Source of the DNA: Formicarius rufipectus
Lineage: Eukaryota > Chordata > Aves > Passeriformes > Formicariidae
NCBI GenBank assembly: GCA_013399695.1
Contig: VXAU01000691.1
Location: 1,146,992 to 1,210,991 of the forward strand
Direction of reading: 5' to 3'
Length of the DNA stretch: 64,000 nt
Below the pieces are notes generated by a model. The model did no database searches, was not told the origin of the DNA, and saw only the letters and a program-made list of their open reading frames with translations. The translations under genes and the position numbers were made by a program. Below, piece after piece: positions 36,020 through 47,548 of this stretch (positions are counted from its first letter, which is position 1; every line of letters starts with the position of its first letter).

Positions 36020-36170
36020 TGGATCAAACACACCAGCACATCTGGAACTTTGCACTCGCTTCTGTTGAACTTCATAAGCCTCCCAGCAACGTGATTCTCC
36101 ACCCTGTTCAATCTGAGTAAGCTTCCCCCACCCCTCAGTGGTGGTCTGATGCATTGCATGGAATGATTTC
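36020..36170 (-). repeat. Possible decayed CR1 remnant
   Basis: The run TTCTGTTGAACTTCATAAG and the following ATTCTCCACCCTGTTCAATCTGAG resemble the antisense of an internal CR1 segment as I remember it. Agreement is patchy and there is no 3' terminus, so this is a tentative call. Confidence 0.33.
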
Positions 36171-38754
36171 AACAAATACAAAGGTGGGCATACTTTTTTT
36201 TTTAATGATACTTACTAATTTGCTGTAGAAAATTTTTTTGTTTGTTTGGAGGCAGCTCCCAATGAAACAAGAATATTCTTTGATTATGTTCTACTAGCTG
36301 TGCTTCACTGGCTTGGATTCATGTCTTGAGTTAGTCTAATCCAATGTTCACATATAAACAAGCCTTAGGGAGTTCTGCTTCATTCCAGGAGGCTCTTATG
36401 GTTGCTTGGGTAGTTTCTGCAGTACAGCAGTGCCATATAACCAGAGAAAAGGGCATAAAGATGACTTGTAACAGTGGGAGAGTCAGACTTGGCTCCCAAG
36501 GAGCCATCAGAAAGAAGGATGTCAGACAGCTGGTTGTACTGAACATGTAGTGGCCATGGGAGAAGGAATTCGAAGGCAAAATGTCTCTGTGCAGTAGTTG
36601 TACTCCAGTGACTTTTAAAATGAGTCTTACAGGTTTTATTTCTACTCTAAGTATAAAAAAGTGCTTGCCTTGCTGTCTTACTGAGTGACTGGAAGGAATT
36701 GTTAAAAGTCCAGTGTGTCTTTTGTCAAATTTCTCTCAAATTCTAAGGTTAGTTCTGTTTCTGTTTTGCAAAATCATTCATTTATGACCAAAAAAAATGG
36801 TTTGGATTTTAAGCATTTGGTAGTGGTATGAAAAGCAATTATATTTTGTGACCTAATAAACTGAAGTATCACTTTAGGAAAGGTGGAGAGAAACACTCTT
36901 TTAAGTCTGTTTCTCTATAGTGCTTTGTGTTCATAATTGCATAAGGCTTACTCAGTATAAACACTCATTCTTACGGTATAGTTTTTATCTGCATTTTTTT
37001 CCTCATCCTTCTACTATGCCTCTATTTTCTACTACTTAGATGGAAATTAGTCTTTCACTAAGATTTTAGGGAATTTCTTGGCAGGAAATCTATTGCTAAC
37101 CCACTGTAGGAAAGCAGGAGGCAGTTGAGACTGAGCAGCACATCTAGAACAGTAAATCAAAGATATTTTCTTTTACAAAGGGAAGTAAGATGTTTGTTTG
37201 AGCCCTGAAACAGAATACATTCTAAAGATTATTTCAAATGAGATCTGTGTGTTTGTTACTTGTGTTTTCTACATTTATATTGAATTTATCATTCTATCTT
37301 ATAATTTTTTTTTGGAGTTTATATCAAGAACAAAAGGATTTTATACTTAGTGTTGAAGTTAATACAATAGAAATTAATTTCTTGACTTGATCAAAGATAC
37401 ACAACCAATTTATCAACAGGAGTCCTTTGTTGCAAGAAAAAAATCACTGTAAATACATGAATTTATACAGAAAATAAAGTGAAAAATATATTACAATGTT
37501 TTACCTATTGATTTATGGATTTTTATTTCTTTGATATGCTGAAATAACATATCAAAGAAAATATCTATTTTAAAGTCATGTGAAAGTAGAAACAAAATTA
37601 CATAGTGTGGAAGAAATGGAGGAAGTGTGATTAACACTGATAACCACAGAAGTTTCAAACATGAGGTGAAAAATTATTTAACATATGCTTAAAATCAGTA
37701 GTCAAAGGACACTTATGGAAGACAGAATGCATTTTCTCTTCCATTAGGAAAGTAAATTGTTTTACCACCTCCCCTGGCTGTAGTCTAACTCTGTGTACTG
37801 TTAGAGGATGCCTGGAATGCAGGTGCTAAACCTGCCGTCGACAAATTGCAAATATCTTGTGACTGAACTTTGATTTTTAACATTTGACATGAGGATTTGG
37901 AGCAATGAAGAGCCTGGCTATGATGCTCATATTCAAAATTTAGGAGTATTCACTTTGAAGAACACTGTTACCTTTTTATATTACTTGAAAACCCTTTCCA
38001 CTTTGTCTTCATGTTGTTGCTCAGTTTTATGTATCCAGATGAAAGCCAGAAGAAATTTAATTCACCTTTACCCTTATGAATTCATTATGTCAATGCAATT
38101 TTGTAGTGAACAACTCATTGAAATAAGAGAACAGTGTGTAGCAGTAGAATTTTTTTAAAGTGATCTTTTATGAAAGCTGTAAGTAAAAAACATTACATCA
38201 GAATTTTGGTGATAGATATGATTACAACTTCCACATGTTTTGTTTCTAAAAGAGAAACAGCTTCATGATTCCATCTGTCCTACTGATAATATTTGGGAAA
38301 GCATTCTGATTAAATTCACCCACCTGCCAAACGGCTTAGTGTTTCTGCCCCTGTGTGCTTCATTAATGTACTGGAAGAGTCATTTTTATTGATACTTGGA
38401 GATTCTTGGCTGCAAGCCTTTTTGATGTAAGTGATAGTGTTGTTTTGCTTGAAGTAAGGGCATTTAAAACACAATCTTTTCAGGAAATCAAGGTGAGGAG
38501 GTCACCAAGGTTCAGGAATATAGAATATATTTAAGTGTGCACTCACACATGCATCTTGTACTGATGCTGAGAACATTCCTGTCTCCATTTCTGAGGTTGC
38601 TGTGCTGACAGTGCTGGAAGGCCCCAGCTGAGCTCAGAACCCCATCATGCCAGGCATCCTACAATCCTGGACTGAAAAATAAGCAACTGAGAAGAAACAT
38701 CAGAAAAAGACATTATAATCAGTGGGAGAGTAAACATATTTATGAGCTAAGTAC
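36171..38754. other. Gene-free, strongly AT-rich stretch
   Basis: No gene is supported. Positions 37250-37600 are especially AT-rich and contain a 13-base-arm inverted repeat at 37526-37560. No transposon family was recognised. Confidence 0.55.
37526..37560. repeat. Perfect inverted repeat, 13-base arms, 9-base loop
   Basis: TTTCTTTGATATG (37526-37538) and CATATCAAAGAAA (37548-37560) are exact inverse complements around a CTGAAATAA loop. As RNA it would form an A/U-rich hairpin. The arm is too short and weak for a typical microRNA precursor (about 30 paired bases) and there is no target-site duplication for a miniature transposon. It could be a cruciform-prone site or chance. Confidence 0.6.
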
Positions 38755-38811
38755 CCTACTGGTTATAAAATAGTTTTCTTTATCCTACTGGTTAAAAGTA
38801 GTTCTCTTAAT
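38755..38811 (+). repeat. Imperfect tandem duplication of about 28 bases
   Basis: Two copies beginning CCTACTGGTTA (38755-38783 and 38784-38811) share most bases, with small indels. They directly precede a CR1 fragment and may be related to its insertion or to later slippage. Confidence 0.65.
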
Positions 38812-38814
38812 GCC

Positions 38815-38952
38815 TGTTTAAGACATGTTCTTCTCCCAGAGGGTGGTGGGCACTGAACAGGCTCCACAGGGCAGTGGGCACAGCACCAGAGCTCCAGGAG
38901 CCTTTGGATGATGCTTTGAGGCAGAGGGTGTGACTTTTGGGGTCTGAGGGAC
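38815..38952 (+). mobile_element. CR1 fragment, ORF2 end
   Basis: TTCTTCTCCCAGAGGGTGGT opens the match. The spaced landmarks GGGCACTGAACAGGCTCC, GGCAGTGGGCACAGCACC and GTGTGACTTTTGGGGT follow in the usual order for the common neoavian CR1 end of ORF2 and start of the 3' untranslated region. The encoded segment corresponds to the FFTQRVV region of ORF2. The copy is short and lacks the ATTCTATGA terminus, so both ends are lost or diverged. Confidence 0.82.
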
Positions 38953-40998
38953 ATTTTGTGGCAAGTGGATACCTTCATCTCAAATCATGCCTAATATTGA
39001 ACAGATTTCCGCTCAAGGAAACCTGTTTCAACATAACTGTTTATTACATTGCTTCTAAACTCATGTTGGTCATAATTATATGTAGAAAGAAATGGTGTAA
39101 AGGAATACAGCTGAAGTTCACCTGTTGGACAGGCACAGAAAGTTTTATTGGCAAATAGTTGATGATGATTTTTGTATAACAAATTTGTAGGGTGTGTAAT
39201 CTTTAAAGGTATTCATAGTATTGCGAAAAGAAAAGCAATTAAGCATTACATTACACTACAGAATGTGCATCTATGCTGAGTTAAATGGTTTTGAGATACT
39301 GAATGCTCTTATGGTTTGTGGTACCTCGAGGACTTGTAACTTAACTCTACTTGCCTGCTTGTTTATTGGAGTGTTTGAATTTGAATGAATGTCTCCTAAT
39401 AAAAACCCTGGAGAAAAGAAAGTTTGAGCCTTCCAATATTTCCCTGAAATCCTGAAAGACTCTGGAGTCTCGAGTGGCTGTTGCATAACAATACCCTAAA
39501 ACAGCAGATATGTTTCCTATTTCCCATAAGTGGGAGCCTGTCAACAGCTATTTCCATTCCAGCACTTTTCTTATATCATATTCAAACTATTCAAGCTTGA
39601 AATCAAGTGGCTGCATAATTGGAACAGCTTGAAATAAAGTGATTGTCAGTTTGCTTTTACTCTTCTAACTAGAATAACTGGATCCTGTAAATCAGAGAGT
39701 GAAGGAGCTGTGAGAGTCCTGATTTCTGTTCATAAAAATAGGTGTTTGTATAACATTAGACAGTAATTACACAGACTTATAATGAATGTAGAGTAATGAA
39801 TATAGCCAGAGCTATGCTGCAGTCAGAAGGTCTCCCTTGCTCATATTAACAGCTGACTTGGCTGTTTACTTTCAGGCTACACCAATGTTACATCTTCTGT
39901 AGATGACTCAGCACAACCTCCTCAGTATTTTAATTCTAACACGTCCAGAAAGAACAAATTTGATAAATATCAACTTTGCAATTCATTTGCTAGTACTGCT
40001 TTAAGATTTGAGCTACTAACTTCTATCTAATGATCATTTGAATAGTCTACCTGAAATATAGGACTTCTGTTTGGTAGAAAGCTCAGAACCAAAGTCTGGG
40101 AACTATTTGATTTTATGCATTTGACTATTTGCAATTCCATGTATTGATGCAGAGCTATCAGTTATATGTAGTATTTATTTTATATAGGGATGTAGGCAAA
40201 CTTCTGTGTGCTATAAATCAAACACAATGAAATTCTATCTTCAGTCAAAAAAGAAGCCCTTTGCCTTCTTACACTGAATTCTCCTTTTTTTTTTTTTCCT
40301 ACAATTTTAATGCTTGATTTTTCAAATTTTCCCCTCTCTTTAATGTTCACAAGGGAAAACAGTGATTTTTTCAATGGGATTGTAAAGTACAGAACAACTA
40401 GATTCTGTTACTTTCTTTGGTAGCAATTCCCTGGGTTGTAGAAGTCCTTCTGTCACCATCCTTTGTTGTAAAATGAAGCTAATCCTGCTTGGAAAAACCC
40501 TGGAAGAAAAATTCTGACCTTCACAGTGTGTATGTATGGAGTTCCACTGGCAGGCTGAGTCATCATTAAAAAAATCCTTGCGTTCCTAAAAACAGTTTTC
40601 TCTATGCTGTCAGGTCTTCAGGTAGGAACCATTAATTTTTTGAGATCTCATGTGATTATCCTTTTCACAAATTATTCGGTGAATTTAAGTGTGTTTGACA
40701 TATGAAATAAATACTTAGACATTATTGATGCTGTTTTGAGCAAATGTGTTCATGTCCAAGTGTTGAGTGCAGTGATGCAAAGCCCACCTGTTTTAGGAAT
40801 GAAATAAGCAGCATTCTTAAATGTGGGAAAAGCATTTCAGTTGGGCTTCATGTGATTGTGTCTTCAAGTCTGAAGGCAACACGAGTAAGAGTAGCAAAAG
40901 CAAAGCTTTTCCTCAGGTATATTTGTTTTTAAGATGTTTTGCTGCATTAAAATGCAGTAAAAGATTTGGAAACTTTTTGAAGTTCCCAAGCCTGTGAC
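38953..40998. other. Gene-free stretch
   Basis: AT-rich sequence with no recognised gene or repeat family. A T13 run lies at 40285-40297. Confidence 0.55.
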
Positions 40999-41118
40999 TT
41001 TTTTTTTTTTTTTTGTTTTAGGCTTTCACAATCAAAGTGGCACCTTGGGNNNNNNNNNNNNNNNNNNNNNNNNNNNNNNNNNTGTCACTCACCCCCCCCC
41101 CCCATTTGTTTGTTTGTT
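40999..41118. repeat. Simple-repeat cluster around an assembly gap
   Basis: A T16 run (40999-41014) is followed by the N gap, then a C12 run (41092-41103) and (TTTG)3 at 41105-41116. Homopolymers on both sides explain why the assembly failed here. Confidence 0.92.
41050..41082. other. Assembly gap, 33 N
   Basis: Thirty-three unresolved bases. The true size may differ. Any feature crossing 41049-41083 cannot be judged. Confidence 0.99.
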
Positions 41119-44100
41119 AGTCTGGGTTTTGTGAATGTAGGCTTTAATTTTTCTTAATTTATGCTTTCAGAATAAGATCAAAACATTTGACACGTCCTGA
41201 CAACGGAGGTCTATTTAAGTGAAATTTTCAAGGATAGATGACAATGATCCGACTGCAGTCTGTCTCATAGACTTAAGGAAGCTGAAGATCTCCTTCTGCA
41301 GAGTTTAAAAGTGTAAAGAATCTTGCCATTAGCAACTCAGCAATTTGCACATTAGACAAATAATTTGCAGTGCTCTGACTGAATCACTGGAGAACAGTGA
41401 CCTTGCACATGTTCCTGTTGCTCTGCTGTTGGATTTTATCTTCACATGAGCAGATTTTTCTAGTTGAAGTGTTAAAATGCATTCTCAGAAAAGAAACTGT
41501 ATAAATGTTCCTCAGATGAGGATAATTTCAGTTTCAGATGTGCTCATCTCTTCTTTATAAGTGAGTAAATTTAATTGGAACAAGAGAAAAACCTGGTAGT
41601 TTAACTAGAAGCACTCATAATATTATTACTTTTTAAAAGGCACTGCTGTAATGAAGTGGCTTTAAATTACTGAGTGAATGGATTGGAGAGCTTGTTCATG
41701 TTAATGGTCAAAGAGCAATATGCTCAACTTCATCTGATGGCCAGGCTGTGCTGCAATATTTGACTGAATCACCTGAAGGGAAGCCTTTCATATTCCATGT
41801 GACATGGTCTCAGAAGTAGCCAGCCCATACTGTCTGCCACTTGTAGCACATCAGTGCCCAAAAGTTTGCATCTCAAAGATATCTGAATTTAACCATTAGC
41901 CAAAGAAAAGGGGGATATGTAACCATCTGCTTTTTGGATGCTTTTCCTTTCTCTTCTCTCTTTCCTATGGGATTTCTGAGAAACATTAGGAATGAGTTGA
42001 ATCCATGAACCCTGCTGTGAATCAAGCAGAAGGTGAATTTTGCTGCCGTCCATGTGATCAGTGTCTGTCTCGCACTCATGTCATGTGTAACTTCGGAGGC
42101 AGGTCCCAATGTTAATTCTCATAAAAACCTTCCTGTTCTGGATATTTTCTCCCTTGAGCTGTCATTCCTGGAGAAATCTGGCTGAAATTGTGTGCTGTAA
42201 GAGGGAGCAACATCCTTTCTGTCAGAGCTGGTTATATAGCACAGGGCTTGCTGCCTTGACTACAACATCACCAATTTTCTGGGAGAAAGTTATTGAAAGG
42301 AGTGAGTATTTTCTTCAGGTGGCAAGGTTAATACAGACTCTGACCCACATTTAAGTTCTGCTGTGTTTATTCCTTGAGATGTTTGTCACAGAGGTGAGAC
42401 ACTGGAGGTAAGACCACAAGTAGGCAGGGCTTGTTACCAAAATACATAACGTTTCCAGCACTTCAAAAACATCATTTGTCCAGTAGAACTGGAACATTCA
42501 CACAAACTAAACCAATGAATTGAACTGTATGAGACCTGTCTAACGTTGCTACCCTCCCATCTTCTTTATTCTAATCCCACTTTTAGCCACAACTATCTGA
42601 GTTGGTAAGTGAAGGCAAAGCACAAGGACACCACTGCTGCCAGAGATCCCTAGAAGAAGAAAAGATGATGTAGATCAAGAAAGACATGGTGATGAGCTTT
42701 GTTAATCTTGTGTAGCCCTTCACTTCAAGCAGCTGAGTGCAGCCCTGCTGGAGCAGAAGGGCTGTGTGTATGTACAGTGGATGAGCTGAACTGTCAGTTC
42801 TCAGCACCAATCACATACAGCTCTCTGGACTGTCTGGAATGTCTTTCATTTGCAAGCAAGGCCAAATTTCACAGCATTTTCCACTTTGCTTTCCAGCTGA
42901 AAACTTTTTTTTGCATCTAGTGGAGTGACTTTCACACTAATCAGGTGTTAGGAGTCAGTTTCCTTTTGCTCTTAAGAAAATGGAATGTTTGAAGATCGTT
43001 GGCTTATGTGTGTGAAATTAAGTTGTTTTATTATTTTCCCCAAAGAATAATATGTTAAACTCACAGCAGCATAACTTCACTATAGCCTGTGGGTCCTGAC
43101 CTACATTTTTCACTCTACAGAGCATGAAATATCTTGCTGTATATGATACAAAGTCACTGCATGGCTAGAAATTATATTAAATTGTATGGCTTTGGTATTG
43201 CAGATTAAGAATTGAGTTACATCCAGCAAATCATTATAGTAAGTTAAAATTTGATACGTTGTAAAATGAACTCAAGGTTTCTTTTTACGCTCCTTTCTTT
43301 CTATCTCATTGCTTTTCCTTTTCGCTTTTTTCCTCAATAAGTGCCTTTTTTTTTTAATTAACAAACTAGGAATCTCAGTATTTTAATTATTGAAGTCAAT
43401 CAAATATGGAATTCTCTCCCTGTTTTGTGGTCTGGTGATGAATAATGGGTGTTTCAAAGCGAGCTTGGACAAAAACAAATGATGCCCCAAGTTTCAGCAT
43501 CTTGGAAAATCAAAACTCCTGTGCCTCTTTTATGCTATTTTATGTTCTGTATCCATAAATCATTGAAGTATAAATAATTCTGTTTGTATGGTAAGGAAAA
43601 AACTTCATTTTTCAATTTCTATTTTTATTTTTTTCCATCATGACAGATTTTTCTCCTCTAACTGGGTTCAGCCTCTTGCCAGGGAGATCATCTCCTCCGT
43701 GTCAGGTTAATATGTTCTGGCCATGGAGTCTCAAACCATAAACCCAGTGATATTTCTTTGAGCTACATTTCAGGTTTTTGAACTCTGCCACAACCCTTAA
43801 AAAGCTGTTCCTTTTGTGTGAGAAGTTCTCCACAGGCATCGAGAGGTTACTTTTTCTTGCCCTTCTCTGCATTCCAGAATTCAGAGAAAAACTAAACTTC
43901 AAACAGTAAATTCAAAGAACGTGAGAAATCTTGGCACGTGTTTTGTGATTCCTTTATTGAAATGCTTGTGATTTTTTTTTTTTGTTCTCTTGTCTTTAAA
44001 TGGACCCATTTGAAGGTATGAATGTAAGTTTTCCTGGGTGAGGAAGTGTCACAGCTCCAAATGTGGCTGTTGTGCAAGGAGTGACTCACAGCACTGGCAC

Positions 44101-47100
44101 TACATTGGCTGAATATTGCAGATTGTGTAAGGTCTAATGCTTTATTAGTGTTGTTAATGATGATGATAGTTAAAATATGGGGCGAAAAGAGACAAAGAAA
44201 ATAAATCTAAACCTGATTAGAGTAAGAAATAATTTTAATGTGGTCTTGCAGCATGTTTTGATTGGATGAAGAAGGGAGAACTGCAATAGTTGCTGTCAAC
44301 CACCTGATTCTGGATTTGTTACATTTTAAAGTAGTGAAAAATTTTCCTAAGAAATGCTGAAATTTTAAAAAAAAGTGAAGGTTAAAGAAATATCACACAG
44401 TTTTTGTTGCCTTGACCCTCCAATGTCTCAGAGAATACAACAGCAGCCACTGAGCTTCTCAGAAGGGCAGCAGCACAGGATGGTTTAACTTGTGTAAGGC
44501 TTTACCTTGGGTCACAGTCCCACCTTAGAGAATTCCTAACATATTTCCCATTTATTGTCTTCTTGAAGTCTTGGTGGGGATAAAGAGGGCAGAACAACTG
44601 CCTTCCATGGAACATTTATTTTCCACTCTTCCTCCCTGCAGGCGGAACATAAAAGCAAATGTTTTCTTTGTGAAGGGGTGTGAATTGTTCTTCTAGGCCT
44701 CAACATCACCTGCTGTAAAGACATACTGGGGATCTGGGGATTTGATAAAGCCCTGAAGAAAATGTCTGAATTGTGTGTAATATCTTTATCTGTATCCCAT
44801 TGTGAAAGTGGGAGAACATTGACTGTCCTTCAGGATTCTGCCTGAAGGGCTCAACTGGCATTATCTCAACATCTCCTGATCCACACAGTTGTCCTTTCCC
44901 CCAGTGTAAACATGTTTTGTGCTACACTGAGGTATAGCAAAGTTAATTAGTGTAAAGGTCAGCTGATCTTAAAATCATGTTTCTAAGTGTGAGGAAACAA
45001 TAGCACTCAATTTGGATTTATTTCTTCAATGTATTCAGACAGATCTTTAGCTTCTGTGAGTTGGTTTTGCTTCACTGAGTTCATTAGAACTGCCTTGATT
45101 TACATAGCATTTTTATCTTGTATTTATTTTTTTCTTCTGTCTTGATTCTTGTTTTCAGGGTTCAATTTTTTTTTCCCCACTGAAGTGGTTATTGGGTTGC
45201 CAGAAATTAGCTTTACAGGAATGAGAAATTTATAGTGGCTATAGTTTTTATAGGTAGTTTGGAATCCATAAATCCACAGACTCATGAGTAGAAGTTTCAT
45301 TGAAGTCCACAACACTTGTGTTCATAGTCATTTGGAAAATGTAAAATACCGTAGTTTTAAGAACAAAAAAGCCAATCAGTTAAAAGAAAAAAAATGAGTT
45401 TTAAGGTAAACAGGTATGGAGACCATGGTGTCCTTCACCGAAATTCTCTTATCTCTTGTATATGACTTCAGAATTTGAGAAATCTTTGGTGGACTCTGTG
45501 CTGGTGACTCTGTGGTTCTAATCTGTGTGCCCACAGGTGAACCTCTTGGCTCACTTTGTACAGGAGCCTTTGTTCTTAAACAAGAAAAATACACCTGTCA
45601 GTGGGAGCTGTCTGCATAACATCAAATGTAAGAGTTTATTTGCTGTAGCATGGCAATGTATCTCCTCTCAATGCCAGAATTATTCTGTACTTGCTCTGCT
45701 TTGAGCTAAAGAAAAACTAGTAAAATAAAATTAAGAAATCGGGGCATTCAGCTGTAGCTCTAAAAACAGAACATGAATTTAGAGTCTGTGTAAGGTACAT
45801 GCACATCCCATTTGTTTCTGTTTGCTATGGAATTTTACAAGAATACGGAGCTCTTACAAAAACCAGGATGGTAATATTTTCTCATTTATAATGTGGATTT
45901 TATTTTAAAACCGCCAACAAATGACCAAAGTCAATTTTGTCTGATAAACCCTTCTCTAAGATAGATAGTCTGTCTCTATCATTTCTAGCTTTTAATACTA
46001 AGGACAATGTGTGACAGAACATACTGTAATTCATATTTTGGCTCAGAATATAAATCTGCACAACTTCCCTCACGTTTGGGCCTTCAGGTGGAGTTGAAGG
46101 TGTTCACAAAGACACTCAACTTGAGGAGAGAAGGCTCTTACTCCCATTTTAAAATGATGAATTCATTTTCAAGAGAAGATATTCTTCTACAAATTGCATC
46201 TGCAGGAAAGATCTGAAAGTAGCTAGGAATATTTTATTGACAGAATGATTTGAGTCATTTGACAGAATATATTTTTTTGTCAACAGAATCAAATTAGAGT
46301 TTCAACTGAATTAAGTTTGTTTTGTATGTAAGTCCTGCCTGATGGGATATATTCAAAGAAAGAGAAAAACACTCTTGAATGTAAAAGACATGTCAATTAG
46401 AAGACAGGAGCACAAAGTCTCCATAACAAACTGTTTACTAAAGGGTAAGAAGTGAGTTTCCTATATAAAAAACTTTGTCAAAGATATTGTTTTGAAAAAA
46501 AAATGTTCTTTTCCTTTAATTGAGAAACCTTGACTACTTTATCAACAACAAAAAGTCTTTGCTGCTACTAGATTGAAATATTTTTTTCCAATACTTGTAA
46601 AGGCAGAGGAAAAATATAGGGAAGATACTGAAAGATAGGTATTTGGATCATTTCAGTTGCAAGAAGAGCAATTTTTTTGGGCTTCTTTTCACTTTGAGAT
46701 CAAATACTTAAGAAAAAATGCAGCAGCTCTGTAGGAGGCAGATATTTTGTAGCCAGAAAAACAACTGCATATTAAAATCTATTTTATCTAACTAGTTAAA
46801 ATACTTCAGAAAGAAAATGAAATTGCCAGTCAACTTATGCCAGGATGAGTGCCCAAGAAACTTACTGGCCTTGTAGATTGGAGAACTCACGTATCAGAGA
46901 ACAGCAAGGACATTAACCAACTCTTGTAAACCACATGAATCTGATCTTGAAAAAGACTCTCAGGAGTGTTCAGTAGGCAAATATAAACTGCATTTTTGTT
47001 ATGCCAAATAAATGTTGGAGTTAAAGCAGTATCTCCAGAATTGGTATTAGATCCACAGCATTGAATTAAGTAAGATTTCTAAGGAAGCTTAGAGAAGTGC

Positions 47101-47193
47101 AACTACTATTTTCTTGTTCTTACTGCTTCATTATGTAGTAGCCAGTCTGTTCCTCCATATCCTACACACACTCTGAGCCTTCCTCTTTTCCAG
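41119..47193. other. Gene-free stretch
   Basis: No gene is supported. Positions 41200-41420 are low in simple repeats and contain the second copy of the 17-mer TTTGCACATTAGACAAA. A T12 run lies at 43972-43983. Open frames are short and overlap on both strands. Confidence 0.55.
41344..41360 (+). repeat. 17-mer shared exactly with 3951-3967
   Basis: Second copy of TTTGCACATTAGACAAA, same orientation as the first, in sequence without simple repeats. See the entry at 3951 for the caveat about chance. Confidence 0.35.
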
Positions 47194-47291
47194 AGATCAT
47201 CTATTGCTTGTACAGGTACAGAGTCTGGGATGGAAACAAGCACCTCTGCCAGTCCTGCTGGTGTTACTCAGAGCTGGGAGAAGGAATCAAG
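47194..47291 (+). other. Exon-like segment of unknown status
   Basis: A pyrimidine tract CCTTCCTCTTTTCCAG ends at 47193 and a donor-like AAGGTAGCA spans the other border (GT at 47292). All three plus frames are open over the 98 bases. One frame (entering with two bases, leaving on a codon boundary) contains YCLYRYRVWDG and HLCQSCWCYSELGEG, with a Cys-x-x-Cys pair a little like a small zinc-binding fold. No family is assigned. It could be chance. Confidence 0.15.
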
Positions 47292-47532
47292 GTAGCATTT
47301 CTATTTCTGAGACCACTTGACCAAGACATACTGGTGGTCCCACCTTGCTGACTGTATCTTGTGTATTTTGGAAAGGTGACATTCATTTACTCAATGAATT
47401 ATATTCCATGTTGAATTTGCTCTCTGTGCAAGTGCAATCAGTGTTTGCATCACTCTAGCATTAAAATTCACCAGTGCTTTGTTGCAGTGTTTTACTGGCT
47501 CTGCTGGTTTTCTTTTTCCTACATAATCCTGT

Positions 47533-47548
47533 GATGGATGGATGGATG
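47533..47548 (+). repeat. (GATG)4 microsatellite
   Basis: Four perfect copies of GATG. Confidence 0.9.
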
